DNA of 64,000 nt from an uncultured Gammaproteobacteria bacterium (GTDB taxonomy: Bacteria; Pseudomonadota; Gammaproteobacteria; Eutrophobiales; Eutrophobiaceae). The first letter of the stretch is position 1. Each line of letters starts with the position of its first letter. The notes beneath the pieces were generated by a model. The model did no database searches. It was given only the letters and a program-made list of their open reading frames with translations, and was not told where the DNA came from. The stretch lies in the NCBI GenBank assembly GCA_958295485.1, contig OY282354.1:1426001-1490000 (forward strand), in the 5' to 3' direction. Of the stretch, positions 26,375-35,555 are shown one piece after another. The position numbers and the translations under genes were made by a program.

Positions 26375-26404
26375 TTGCAATATTTATATCAACATTGATA
26401 TAAT
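26375..26404 (+). promoter_or_regulatory. Promoter with embedded palindrome for the HTH-nuclease-STAND gene
   Basis: -35 TTGCAA at 26375-26380 and a perfect -10 TATAAT at 26399-26404, 18 nt apart. A perfect inverted repeat, ttatatcaa ca ttgatataa at 26384-26403, fills the spacer and covers the -10. Binding there would block RNA polymerase. The gene's own N-terminal HTH domain is the obvious candidate binder. Confidence 0.65.
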
Positions 26405-26448
26405 TCATTTTTTCATGCTTGTCGTATCGGCTTGCTTCAAAGAATACT

Positions 26449-29400
26449 ATGACCAAAAAGGCAACTGTAAAAAAGCAGTGTTCTACCAAAATCAGGCATG
26501 AACCGTTTGCCTGCCCCAATGAACGCGCAACGCTTATGACAGCTCTACAAAAGCACGTGCAGCGAAATAAGGGGACCCAATCAGCCAAGGCGGTGGCGCT
26601 TGGCATTACCCAACCTCGCTTGAATGATTTACTCAAAAATCGAATTGACAAGTTCAGTCTTGACGCGCTTGTCTCAATAGCAATAAAAGCGGGTCTGCGA
26701 GTTGATATCAACCTGCAACCCGTGCGTATCAGTCCGACTCCCGAACAACAGCGCCCGTTGCCGGCTCTTGGACATCCACGCCCCCCCTTCATGCCTCTTC
26801 CCAGTCAACTGGGCGAATTGGATTCACAAGCAGGCCACAGTGTTTTTCACAGCCTGTTACGTTGTGAAGCCATTGCTAACGGCCTGGATCCAAAAGACAT
26901 AGTACTCTCGTCAAATATCAATGCCGCGGACGGCGGCATCGATGCTAAAGTCGAGCATTCTCCTGCTTCCGGTTCCCTGCTGGCGAAAGGCAGCACGTAT
27001 TTTCAAATCAAAACAGGGACGAGTTTTAAGCCGTGGCAACCCAGTGCCTTGAAGAAAGAATTATTCGGCGGGTCGAACGCGAGTCCGTCAAAAATCAGCT
27101 TGGGGGATGAGATAAAAACCTGCCTTGATCGGGATGGGACTTATGTTCTTGTGACGTTTGGTCATGACCTGACGCCGAAAGCGCATACAGAGGCATTCGG
27201 GCAGCTGGTTGGTCTGTTTGAGGCCTGCGGGTACGAAAGCCCGAAAGTAAGGGTGTACGGGCAAGGCCAGCTAGTCGGGGAGTTGGAAAAATACCCGTCT
27301 ATTTATCTTGACTTAACCGGTTTTGCAGATGATGGGCTTCAGTCTGTTAAAGCATGGCAAAATAACACCCAAATGCGGGTCACGTTTGAATTCGGCAGCG
27401 AGCAGGAAAATTTTATTCGGGAGATAAGAACTTCCCTGCAAGGAAAGACCTTTCAGCATATTCGCATAATCGGTGAACCGGGCATTGGCAAAACCCGCCT
27501 GGCGCTCGAAGCGGTATCTGTCGATGAAATCGCTCCATCGATCATTTATGTGCCCACAGGGGAGGATTTTCAGCGGAGCAAACTATTTAAAGAACTGCTT
27601 AAACCAGACAGGCATTATTCTGTCACGCTGGTGGTAGATGACTGTGATAATCGTGACATGGCCTCTATTTGGTCCGCCTTGAAAGGTCGCGCCGGCATTA
27701 AATTAATCACTATTGATCATGGCCCGGAAGAAACCCATGACAGCGCCATGAAAATCTTTCATTGCCCACAACTTCCGGATGAGCAAATAAAAAATATTTT
27801 ACTCGGCTATCTCCGGCAAAAAGCAGACCTGGATAATTGGGCGAAATGGTGTAGTGGCTCCCCCCGCATCGCCCATGCAGTCGGCGAAAACCTGAAAAGC
27901 AATCCGGGTGATTTGCTGAAATCGCCGGCCGACGTACCTATCTGGGACCGTTTCATCACAGGCCATAAAGAGATGGGCAGCCAGGAAGCAGAACAACACA
28001 GGACTGTACTACGCCATATTGCCCTGTTTCACCGGTTCGGTTTTGAATCACCGGTGCATGGCGAAGCGCGGTTTATCTCAGGTCTTGTCAAAGAAGTCGA
28101 CCCGGCTATCACCTGGGGCAGATTCCAGGCAATTGTGCAACACTACCGGGGAAAACGCATACTGCAGGGCCGTCATACGTTATTCATCGCGCCAAAATTG
28201 TTGCATGTTTACCTGTGGGCCCAATTCTGGCATAACCATGGCCACGGATTTCAATTTCAGGCTTTCCTGGAACAGGTTCCCGACAGCATGAAACGATGGT
28301 TCATGCAGTTGTTCATCTACGCCGGGGAAGCGTCGGAAGCGCAGTGTGTCGTGAAAGATATATTATCGCCGGCGGGGCCATTCTCTGATCAAGGCTTCCT
28401 GAAATCAGAAGCCGGCTCCCGATTTCTCAACTACCTGTCGGAAGCCGACCCGGCGGCGACGTTAGCCTTGTTGGAAAGAACAATTAAAACGTGGTCACGA
28501 GAGGAACTGTACGCGTGGGATGCTGGTCGCCAGGATATTGTATGGGCATTGGAAAAAATAGCAGTCTGGGATGAACTGTTTGTCCGCACAACCACTGTCT
28601 TAATCCCCATGGCGCTGGCAGAAAATGCGGACGAAGATCGGGCAGGAGAGTTTCCAACCGATGACGGTGCCTTAATCCCCAAGGCGCTGGCCGAAAATAC
28701 GGACAATTCAAATAACGCCAAAGGGCTGTTACTTAGCTTATTCAGCGTCGGATTGGGGTGGGCGCCCACACAGGCAAACCCGTCCAAACGGTTTCCCATC
28801 CTGAAAGAGTTAGTCATGAGTGACGATGTCAGTCGTCGTGACCTCGGACTGGAGATGTGCGAGCGATGGTTGAAGACACATGGCGGTTTTCGAGAGATTG
28901 GCGCTGAGTACCAAGGATTAAAACCAACTATCGAATTCTGGCGCCCCAGGACCTACGGTGAAGTATTCGGTTATTGGCGTCCGGCATTACAATTTTTGCG
29001 CGCTGAAACAAAAGGATTTAATACAGTCGACCGCAATCGGGTGGCGGATATCTTAGTCATTGTCGCCCAAGGGTTCATGGGCATTGATGCACTGGCCGAT
29101 GAAGTGCTGGATATACTGTTTGAACTTACCGAAGACAAAGAAATCAATCGGCAGTCATTGACCCGGTTCGTAGTCCGGCAACTCCATAAAAACAAAGACA
29201 CCCTCGATAAAAAAATACTTGCCAGAATCCGCCAACTGGACCAGGTCTTAACCGGCGCGTCATTATGGGAGAGAACCAACCGTTATGTCTTGCATACCAG
29301 CTGGGAGGAAGATGGCGCGTTTCATGGAGAAGAATACAGAAAATCGAAATTACCGGGTAAACGCGTACGAGATTTAGCCAGGGAATACATGCGCGACATT

Positions 29401-30606
29401 GCCGTATTTTCTGAATACGCGCCAAAACTGGTCAGGGAAGCAGGACACAGGCTGCTTGAACTTGGAAATGAATGCGGCAAGCTGGCTGAAATAAAATTTG
29501 ATGATGTTTTAATGTCGCATATTGAAACTGGCAATATCGCTATCAACGACTTCTTCGGCGGTTACTTTGCCGGCCTTCGTGCACGCGATGCCGGTCGCTG
29601 GGAAAATCTGCTGCATCGGTTGTTGCACAGCGAAACAACCCGCAGGATCGCGGTTGATTGCATACAGTACTCCGGATTTACCGAATCACTTATGCGTGAC
29701 ATGCTCGTTTTATTTAAGGATGGAAGACTGGAATCAAGAGCTTTTGCTCTTGTCTTCCGGCTGAATAAGGTTGATTTATCGGACAATTTATTTCAACGGG
29801 TCATCGCCGCGCTTTTGCACAATGCCGACGACGCATCAATCAGCATCTGTATTCAGCTTGTGCACGATTATTATTTTGATGAGGGACCGACTGGCGATTT
29901 TCCTGAAGACTTGGTGTTCAAGGCATTGACGACATTCCCGTTAACAGATAATAACGATACTATGCATGGATTCTATTGGGATATGATGGCAAAAGGTTTC
30001 CTTAAAAAACATCCCCACCGGAGCGTGGATTTGTTCAACGAAATTATGAGAGGTAACAGAAGAAGCTCTCACTATGACAATACCGAATATATTGCCAATG
30101 TCGCTGATGACATCGTTAAGAACCATCCCCATGAAACATGGAAAATCGTGTCTGATCTATTGGTATCCGAGTCAGGATATCACTATGAATTGGAGGACTG
30201 GTTGGGAAATTGTGAATTAGTAGGTGCAACCAAACGTAGCGCGATCAGCTACATGCCGGCAGGGGACATTATCCACTGGATCAAAGAAGATATAAAGAAC
30301 CGACAAGGGTTAATTCGAAACGTACTGCCGAAAACCCTGGATATGGATGCAGGCGGCCGGTTAACGCGCTTGTTCATTGAAGAATTTTGTGACGATGCTT
30401 CTGTAGGCGATAGTCTTTGCTGGCATTTTTTTACGGGTGGATGGAACGGACCTGAGAGTGATTACCTGTCAGGAAAACGGGATGCCGCCAGGCAATGGAT
30501 GCCGGAAATTTCGTCCACCAAGATACAAACATGGCTGGGAAAATATCTTGAATACCTGGATGATCGAATCGAAACAGCAAAAATCCGGGAAGAGCGCGAG
30601 TTTTGA
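26449..30606 (+). CDS. HTH / PD-(D/E)XK nuclease / STAND NTPase protein (candidate defence sensor)
   Basis: A 1,386-residue protein with an unusual layout. Residues 40-92 form a HigA-like helix-turn-helix (SAKAVALGITQPRLNDLL ... IDKFSLDALV). Residues 125-200 look like a PD-(D/E)XK nuclease: D161-GGI-D164 and Q186-I-K188. From about 310 a STAND-type P-loop ATPase follows: Walker A GEPGIGKT (342-349) and Walker B LVVDDCD (394-400). The remaining roughly 800 residues are helical and probably sense a ligand. Nuclease-STAND-sensor order is that of Avs-type anti-phage proteins; the fused antitoxin-like HTH is not one I recognise. Start ATG 26449 is chosen over TTG 26419. It is divergent from an AbiE-like pair. 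Inside, residues near 720-760 contain two similar stretches, LIPMALAEN and LIPKALAEN. Confidence 0.8.
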   Translation: MTKKATVKKQCSTKIRHEPFACPNERATLMTALQKHVQRNKGTQSAKAVALGITQPRLNDLLKNRIDKFSLDALVSIAIKAGLRVDINLQPVRISPTPEQQRPLPALGHPRPPFMPLPSQLGELDSQAGHSVFHSLLRCEAIANGLDPKDIVLSSNINAADGGIDAKVEHSPASGSLLAKGSTYFQIKTGTSFKPWQPSALKKELFGGSNASPSKISLGDEIKTCLDRDGTYVLVTFGHDLTPKAHTEAFGQLVGLFEACGYESPKVRVYGQGQLVGELEKYPSIYLDLTGFADDGLQSVKAWQNNTQMRVTFEFGSEQENFIREIRTSLQGKTFQHIRIIGEPGIGKTRLALEAVSVDEIAPSIIYVPTGEDFQRSKLFKELLKPDRHYSVTLVVDDCDNRDMASIWSALKGRAGIKLITIDHGPEETHDSAMKIFHCPQLPDEQIKNILLGYLRQKADLDNWAKWCSGSPRIAHAVGENLKSNPGDLLKSPADVPIWDRFITGHKEMGSQEAEQHRTVLRHIALFHRFGFESPVHGEARFISGLVKEVDPAITWGRFQAIVQHYRGKRILQGRHTLFIAPKLLHVYLWAQFWHNHGHGFQFQAFLEQVPDSMKRWFMQLFIYAGEASEAQCVVKDILSPAGPFSDQGFLKSEAGSRFLNYLSEADPAATLALLERTIKTWSREELYAWDAGRQDIVWALEKIAVWDELFVRTTTVLIPMALAENADEDRAGEFPTDDGALIPKALAENTDNSNNAKGLLLSLFSVGLGWAPTQANPSKRFPILKELVMSDDVSRRDLGLEMCERWLKTHGGFREIGAEYQGLKPTIEFWRPRTYGEVFGYWRPALQFLRAETKGFNTVDRNRVADILVIVAQGFMGIDALADEVLDILFELTEDKEINRQSLTRFVVRQLHKNKDTLDKKILARIRQLDQVLTGASLWERTNRYVLHTSWEEDGAFHGEEYRKSKLPGKRVRDLAREYMRDIAVFSEYAPKLVREAGHRLLELGNECGKLAEIKFDDVLMSHIETGNIAINDFFGGYFAGLRARDAGRWENLLHRLLHSETTRRIAVDCIQYSGFTESLMRDMLVLFKDGRLESRAFALVFRLNKVDLSDNLFQRVIAALLHNADDASISICIQLVHDYYFDEGPTGDFPEDLVFKALTTFPLTDNNDTMHGFYWDMMAKGFLKKHPHRSVDLFNEIMRGNRRSSHYDNTEYIANVADDIVKNHPHETWKIVSDLLVSESGYHYELEDWLGNCELVGATKRSAISYMPAGDIIHWIKEDIKNRQGLIRNVLPKTLDMDAGGRLTRLFIEEFCDDASVGDSLCWHFFTGGWNGPESDYLSGKRDAARQWMPEISSTKIQTWLGKYLEYLDDRIETAKIREEREF

Positions 30607-30666
30607 TTACCATAATAAATATAGTAAGGGTAAAAACCGGACACCTGCCGGGTTCAGATTTCTTCC

Positions 30667-30786
30667 CTACTCCGGCTGCATAATGGTAGCGATGTAATCG
30701 TAATTGTCGTTCTGCTCAGGGAACAGGATATGCGCCTGGGTAAAGCTCTGCAGGTCCCAGGCTTCGCCGTGCCTGACACACTGTCC
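30667..30786 (-). pseudogene. Fragment of an unknown gene
   Basis: A 39-codon open stretch on the minus strand ending EAWDLQSFTQAHILFPEQ then NDNYDYIATIMQPE and TAG at 30667-30669. There is no start codon before the upstream stop, yet it reads like the C-terminus of a real protein. It lies between the STAND gene and the 3' end of ssrA. I do not recognise the family. The rest of the 231-nt gap shows only a short hairpin (aggcttcgccgtgcct). Confidence 0.3.
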
Positions 30787-30837
30787 TCAGGCTACCTACT
30801 ATTCAGTCCCTTGTCTCCTGTTCTCCGTCACTTGGAA

Positions 30838-31194
30838 TGGTGGAGGCGGCCGGAGTCGAACCGGCGTCCGCGAGCCCTCTGCCCTCGGTTCTACATGCTT
30901 AGCCGACTCTTTGGATTTAATTACTTGCTGCCCGACCGGCAGGGAAAACAAATAACGAGCCCGTTTAGTTTTAGCGAATCCATCCCGGACAAACTTCATC
31001 GCGAGCTTGTGTAAGTGACCCCCGATTTGATAAGCACAAGCACAAATCAATCAGGGGCTAGCCGGCTATTATGCAGCTAGAGCGTAGTTGTCGTCGTTGG
31101 CAACTAATAAGTTTGCAGCTGTATTTACGAGGTGATCTGCGCCTCGGCATGCCCCTCGGGGTTTGGCGCCCTCGTCGAAACCAAGTACGCCCCC
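30838..31194 (-). ncRNA. ssrA: Transfer-messenger RNA (tmRNA)
   Basis: A complete 357-nt tmRNA. The 5' end GGGGGCG pairs with CGCCUCC near the 3' end to form the acceptor stem, followed by A and an encoded CCA (30838-30840). The T-arm sequence GGTTCGACTCC and the 5' D-like region GGTTTCGACG are present. The tag reading frame starts at GCC (31099-31101) after TAGTT and encodes ANDDNYALAA then TAA at 31069-31071. With SmpB it rescues stalled ribosomes; smpB is 2.3 kb away at 33546. A -10 TATACT lies at 31210-31215. Confidence 0.97.
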
Positions 31195-31209
31195 AAAAAA
31201 CGAACGTTG

Positions 31210-31215
31210 AGTATA
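31210..31215 (-). promoter_or_regulatory. Likely -10 of the ssrA promoter
   Basis: TATACT on the minus strand, 16 nt before the mature tmRNA 5' end, leaving room for the short leader that RNase P removes. A weak -35 (TTGCGT) lies 18 nt further upstream. Confidence 0.55.
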
Positions 31216-31295
31216 GCTGGCAATACAGACTTGACGCAAGCAAAATAACTCAGCAAGTTTTCTTGAAAATTTACGACAAAACCCGGGGGTTACGC

Positions 31296-31379
31296 TGGAA
31301 AGACAAGCGAAGTCTGTCCCCCGGTTCAAGCTTGGAAAGACAAGCGAGGTCTGCCCCCGGTTCAAGCCCGGGGCAGACC
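31296..31379. repeat. Two tandem 36-37-nt repeats ending in a strong hairpin
   Basis: tggaaagacaagcgaagtct and following (31296-31332) is repeated at 31333-31368 with two changes and one deletion. The second copy joins GGTCTGCCCC (31348-31357), whose perfect complement GGGGCAGACC is at 31370-31379, giving a 10-bp stem. It lies between the ssrA promoter and the thiolase gene. There is no T run after the stem. Only two copies, so not a CRISPR. Confidence 0.6.
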
Positions 31380-31412
31380 CTGCATGTCGTAAGCAGGGGG
31401 CGCATCCAGCGC

Positions 31413-31476
31413 ATCCGGCGCAATCCGTGACGGCAATAAAGTGATATAATCGTGGAAACTGGTCGATAGGGGAACT
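31413..31476 (+). repeat. Upstream repeat copy 2, before the thiolase gene
   Basis: Starts atccggcgcaatccgtgacgg and contains gtgatataatcgtgg, aligning with the block at 20786-20850. A perfect TATAAT lies at 31445-31450, but no good -35 is seen at the right distance. The thiolase ATG is 6 nt after the block. Confidence 0.5.
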
Positions 31477-31481
31477 ACCTG

Positions 31482-32666
31482 ATGAAGAAAGCTGTCATCG
31501 TGTCCACCGCCCGCACGCCGATTGGCAAGGCCTACCGGGGCGCGCTCAACAATACCAAGGCGCCGACCTTAGGCGGACACGTGATCCGTGAAGCTGTGCG
31601 CCGCGCCGGAATAGACGGCGCCGAGGTCGATGATGTGATTATGGGTTGCGCCATGCAGTTGGGGACCACCGGCTGGAATATCGGACGCATGAGCGCATTA
31701 GCGGCAGGATTGCCGGCCGTAGTCAGCGGCATGAGCATAGATCGACAATGCGCCTCCGGCATGATGGCGATTGCAACGGCTGCGAAACAGGTGGTAATGG
31801 ACAATATGCCCGTTGTAGTGGCAGCGGGACTTGAATCGATCAGCCTGGTACAAAATGATGCCTTCGGGTTGGTCAGCAAGACGCCGGATGAAAATGTCAC
31901 GGAACAAAGTCAACATGCTTATATGCCTATGCTGGAGACAGCTGAAATCGTGGCCAAACGCTATAATATCAGTCGCGAAGTCCAGGACGAGTATGCCCTG
32001 CAAAGTCAACGACGTACTGCTGAGGCGCAGGGGGCGGGAAGATTCGACCAGGAGTTGGCTCCCCTTGCAACTACCAAGGCAGTTGTCGACAAGGAAACCC
32101 GGGAAGTCACTTATAAGGACGTCCTGCTGGAAAAAGATGAGGGCAACCGGCCCGATACAACGCTGGAAAATTTGCAAGGCCTGAATCCTGTTATCGAAAA
32201 TGGTTGTATAACGGCGGGCAATGCCAGCCAGTTATCCGATGCCGCATCCGCCTGCGTGGTAATGGATGATCGACTGGCCGAGAAAAGGAACCTGCAACCT
32301 TTAGGTATCTATCACGGTTTGGCGGTAGCCGGGTTGGCCCCGGATGAAATGGGTATTGGCCCTGTCTTTGCCGTGCCGAAGCTCCTTGAACGTAATGGAT
32401 TAACTATGGATGACATCGGTTTGTGGGAATTGAACGAGGCCTTCGCGGTACAGGTGGTCTATTGCCGTGATCGACTCGGCATCCCCAATGAATTACTCAA
32501 TGTGAACGGCGGCGCTATTTCTATCGGTCACCCCTATGGCATGTCCGGCAATCGCATGGTAGGCCACGCCTTGATCGAAGGTAAACGACGCGGGGTGAAA
32601 TATATTGTAAGCGCTATGTGTGTCGGTGGCGGCATGGGCGCTGCCGGTTTATTCGAGGTGGCGTGA
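31482..32666 (+). CDS. Acetyl-CoA C-acyltransferase (thiolase)
   Basis: Thiolytic cleavage or condensation of acyl-CoAs in the cytoplasm. Nucleophile C90 in [35 protein letters not shown] carries the active-site histidine; the second catalytic cysteine is in [16 protein letters not shown]. 394 residues, normal length. Whether it is degradative (beta-ketoadipyl- or 3-ketoacyl-CoA) or biosynthetic cannot be decided. The SDR gene follows at 87 nt, suggesting a shared acyl-CoA pathway. AGGGGAACTACCTG precedes the ATG. Confidence 0.92.
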   Translation: MKKAVIVSTARTPIGKAYRGALNNTKAPTLGGHVIREAVRRAGIDGAEVDDVIMGCAMQLGTTGWNIGRMSALAAGLPAVVSGMSIDRQCASGMMAIATAAKQVVMDNMPVVVAAGLESISLVQNDAFGLVSKTPDENVTEQSQHAYMPMLETAEIVAKRYNISREVQDEYALQSQRRTAEAQGAGRFDQELAPLATTKAVVDKETREVTYKDVLLEKDEGNRPDTTLENLQGLNPVIENGCITAGNASQLSDAASACVVMDDRLAEKRNLQPLGIYHGLAVAGLAPDEMGIGPVFAVPKLLERNGLTMDDIGLWELNEAFAVQVVYCRDRLGIPNELLNVNGGAISIGHPYGMSGNRMVGHALIEGKRRGVKYIVSAMCVGGGMGAAGLFEVA

Positions 32667-32752
32667 TCAGCTTCAGGCACGTGAACGTCTCAACGCTAAG
32701 CCGCCTGACTGTTGGCTAAATCCGTTATCGACCTTATTGCTGAATCCCTGAC

Positions 32753-33517
32753 ATGACAGCAAAACTTTTTAACCTTGAGGATAAAATTGCCTTGGTGACC
32801 GGCGCAAGTCGTGGCATTGGGGAAGAAGTAGCCAGGTTGCTGGCGCTACAGGGCGCGCGCGTTATTGTTTCAAGCCGTAAACAGGTTGCCTGCGAAAAAG
32901 TGGCCAATGCCATCAGGGATGCGGGTGGCCAGGCAACGGCCCATGCCTGCCACATCGGCGAGCTTGATCAAATAGAAGCGATTTTCAAATACATCCGGGA
33001 ACAGCATGGCCGCCTGGATATACTGGTAAATAACGCCGCGACAAACCCATATCATGGTCACATTACCGAAACGGGTATTGGCGCATTTACCAAAACGGTA
33101 GAAGTCAACATTCGCGGCTATTTCTACATGTCGGTAAACGCTTGCATATTGATGAAAGAAAATGATGGGGGCGCCATTGTTAATGTCGCCTCTGTCGATG
33201 GTGTCAGGCCGGGAGATAAACGGGGTATTTATTCTATAACCAAAGGGGCCATTATCAATATGACCAAGGCCTTTGCGCTGGAGTGTGGGCCAGACAACAT
33301 TCGGGTAAATGCCTTGCTGCCCGGGTTGGCGGATACGAAATTCGCCGGCGCCTTGACCGGTAATGAAGAGGCATTGAGTGCCTGGTTAAAACAGACTCCC
33401 CTGCGGCGTTACGCACAACCGTCTGAAATGGCCGGAACCGTCCTCTACCTGGTCTCCCCAGCCTCTGATTTTGTTACCGGCAGCTGCATCACCGTAGATG
33501 GAGGTTATCTGATATGA
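32753..33517 (+). CDS. Short-chain dehydrogenase/reductase (SDR)
   Basis: NAD(P)-dependent oxidoreductase of the classical SDR family: cofactor motif G17-ASRGIG, structural NNAA near 93, catalytic S147, Y160 and K164 (YSITK), then PGLADT and the C-terminal DFVTGSCITVDGG. 254 residues. Substrate not readable; similar genes include 3-oxoacyl reductases. Probably co-transcribed with the thiolase. It converges on smpB with a 28-nt gap. Confidence 0.92.
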   Translation: MTAKLFNLEDKIALVTGASRGIGEEVARLLALQGARVIVSSRKQVACEKVANAIRDAGGQATAHACHIGELDQIEAIFKYIREQHGRLDILVNNAATNPYHGHITETGIGAFTKTVEVNIRGYFYMSVNACILMKENDGGAIVNVASVDGVRPGDKRGIYSITKGAIINMTKAFALECGPDNIRVNALLPGLADTKFAGALTGNEEALSAWLKQTPLRRYAQPSEMAGTVLYLVSPASDFVTGSCITVDGGYLI

Positions 33518-33545
33518 GGCATATGCCGCCATTTCGCCCGGTTAA

Positions 33546-34019
33546 TCAGCGTTGCTTCAGCAGGCGTTGTTTTTGTAATTGCCAGTCCCGGTCTTTTTCC
33601 GTTTGGCGTTTATCGTAAGTCTTTTTGCCTTTGGCCAATCCGATCTCCAGTTTGGCCTTGCCGCGCCGCCAGTACATGGCGGTGGGGACAACGGTATAGC
33701 CCTTGCGTTCGACAGCGCCCCTCAGCCGGTTTATTTCGGCCCGGTGCAACAGTAGTTTCCTGGTTCTTTGCTGGTCGGTTTTAATATGCGTCGAGGCAGT
33801 CGGCAACGGCGTGATCAACGCGCCGAATAAAAATGCTTCGCCGTCTTTCAACAGGATGTAACTTTCCGTTATCTGTATTTTCCCGGCCCGCAGACTTTTA
33901 ACTTCCCATCCCAGCAGGGCAATGCCGGCTTCAAACTCGTCTTCGATAAAGTAATCATGTCGCGCCTTCTTGTTCAAGGCGATCGCATTACCCGGCGTTT
34001 TGTTCTTTTTCTTTGACAT
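33546..34019 (-). CDS. smpB: SsrA-binding protein SmpB
   Basis: tmRNA partner in ribosome rescue. The 157-residue product has [51 protein letters not shown] and the C-terminal basic tail [23 protein letters not shown]. Its RNA partner ssrA is in this same window. Divergent from the sodium symporter. Confidence 0.97.
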   Translation of the reverse strand: MSKKKNKTPGNAIALNKKARHDYFIEDEFEAGIALLGWEVKSLRAGKIQITESYILLKDGEAFLFGALITPLPTASTHIKTDQQRTRKLLLHRAEINRLRGAVERKGYTVVPTAMYWRRGKAKLEIGLAKGKKTYDKRQTEKDRDWQLQKQRLLKQR

Positions 34020-34170
34020 CGGCGTTTGTGAAAGTGGCGCTTGCCGGGAGTATATCAGTTTGAGAATCAGGAATGGCGCCCCTTCTTCACGCTCATTTCT
34101 TATCGGAAAATGCCTGGGGTTGTATCAGCAGGGAATATCCTTCAGAATTGCTAAAAAAGAGGTGGATAAA

Positions 34171-35541
34171 ATGGCAAGTAATCGCACTTCCATTCACGGC
34201 CAATGGTCATCAAAATGGGTATTTATCCTGGCCGTAACGGGGTCTGCCGTCGGTTTGGGGAATATCTGGCGGTTTCCTTATGCCACTGCCGATAACGGCG
34301 GCGGGGCTTTTGTACTTGTCTACCTGGTCTGCGTCGCCCTGGTGGGGTTGCCTATCATGATGGCCGAGATCATGCTGGGACGGCGCGGCCGTCAGAGTCC
34401 CATTAATACCATGAAAACCCTCGCTGAAGATGAGCGGCAAAGCCGGCATTGGTATTTATTGGGCGTGATGGGGGTATTTGCCGGATTCATCATCCTTACC
34501 TTTTACAGCATCGTAGCGGGTTGGACCGTGGCTTATGTCTTTCAAGCGATGTCAGGCGTTTTTATTGGGGCGGACGCTCAACAGACGCAAGATCTTTTTG
34601 GCGATCTCGTGTCCGACCCGAAGCGCCTGTTGCTCTGGCACACTGTTTTCATGTCCATGACGATATTTGTCATCTCAAGGGGTGTCAGGAGTGGACTGGA
34701 ACAGGCAGTGCGTTACCTGATGCCCGCGTTGTTTTTCCTGTTAGTGGTTTTAGTTGTTTATTCCATGAGCACGCCCGGCTTTTCTGAGGCCATGTCGTTC
34801 CTGTTCAAGCCCGATTTCAGTCAAATCGAGCCTTCCACCATACTGGTTGCCTTAGGCCACGCATTTTTCACCTTAAGCCTGGGGATGGGCGCCCTGATGA
34901 CTTACGGCTCTTATCTTTCCGACCGCACTTCCATTCCTACCACCAGCGTGGCTATCGCGGTTATGGATACCGGCGCGGCATTGCTGGCCGGCATGGCGAT
35001 ATTTCCCATCATGTTCACCTATGGTTTGCAGCCCGAAGAAGGCGGGCCGGGTCTTATCTTCAAGATTTTGCCGATTGCCTTCGGCCAAATGCCCTATGGC
35101 CGCGGTTTGGGCGTGATGTTCTTTGTTTTGTTGATGCTGGCCGCCTGGACGTCGGCCATATCGCTGTTGGAACCGGTTACCGCCTGGTTAGTGGAGAAAA
35201 AAGGTTACACCCGCATACGCGCGGCGATGTCCGCGGGCTTCGTTGCCTGGGTTCTGGGAATAGGTTCCTTGTTGTCGTTGAATCTCTGGTCAGGCGCAAA
35301 ACTGTTCGGGTTGACTTTCTTTGAACTGGTTGAATACCTGTCGGTCAACGTCCTGTTGCCCGTCGGCGGCCTGCTGATGGCCGTGTTTGCCGGTTGGCTG
35401 ATGTCGAAATCATCCTCACTTGATGAGTTGAAATCAGGCCGAATTGGTTACATGGCCTGGAAGGTCGGCGCAATGTATATCGCGCCGGCCGGCGTGATTA
35501 TAATCCTGCTGCATAATGCCTTTGGTCTTTGGGGTTCATAA
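34171..35541 (+). CDS. Sodium-dependent transporter, NSS/SNF family
   Basis: Inner-membrane sodium symporter for amino acids or related amines, LeuT-like fold. The first unwound helix motif is AVTGSAVGLGNIWRFPYATADNGGGAFVLVYL, which forms part of the sodium and substrate site. Eleven or twelve membrane segments follow. Start ATG 34171 after AGAGGTGG is chosen; the frame is open back to 33970 but that overlaps smpB. 456 residues. Substrate unknown. Confidence 0.92.
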   Translation: MASNRTSIHGQWSSKWVFILAVTGSAVGLGNIWRFPYATADNGGGAFVLVYLVCVALVGLPIMMAEIMLGRRGRQSPINTMKTLAEDERQSRHWYLLGVMGVFAGFIILTFYSIVAGWTVAYVFQAMSGVFIGADAQQTQDLFGDLVSDPKRLLLWHTVFMSMTIFVISRGVRSGLEQAVRYLMPALFFLLVVLVVYSMSTPGFSEAMSFLFKPDFSQIEPSTILVALGHAFFTLSLGMGALMTYGSYLSDRTSIPTTSVAIAVMDTGAALLAGMAIFPIMFTYGLQPEEGGPGLIFKILPIAFGQMPYGRGLGVMFFVLLMLAAWTSAISLLEPVTAWLVEKKGYTRIRAAMSAGFVAWVLGIGSLLSLNLWSGAKLFGLTFFELVEYLSVNVLLPVGGLLMAVFAGWLMSKSSSLDELKSGRIGYMAWKVGAMYIAPAGVIIILLHNAFGLWGS

Positions 35542-35555
35542 AGCCCGGCCGGGCG

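Noticed and set aside
24128..30837. Attachment-site duplicate of the ssrA 3' end
   Set aside because: I looked for a copy of the ggaggcggccggagtcgaac segment to the left and found none, and no integrase is present; island insertion stays only a possibility.
30838..31194. Protein-coding frames over the ssrA region
   Set aside because: The sequence is a complete tmRNA with acceptor stem, CCA end and tag; open frames there are incidental.
31296..31379. CRISPR array
   Set aside because: Only two directly adjacent copies without spacers, and no cas genes.
33970..34170. N-terminal extension of the sodium transporter
   Set aside because: Overlaps smpB; ATG 34171 has a strong ribosome-binding site and starts the family sequence.
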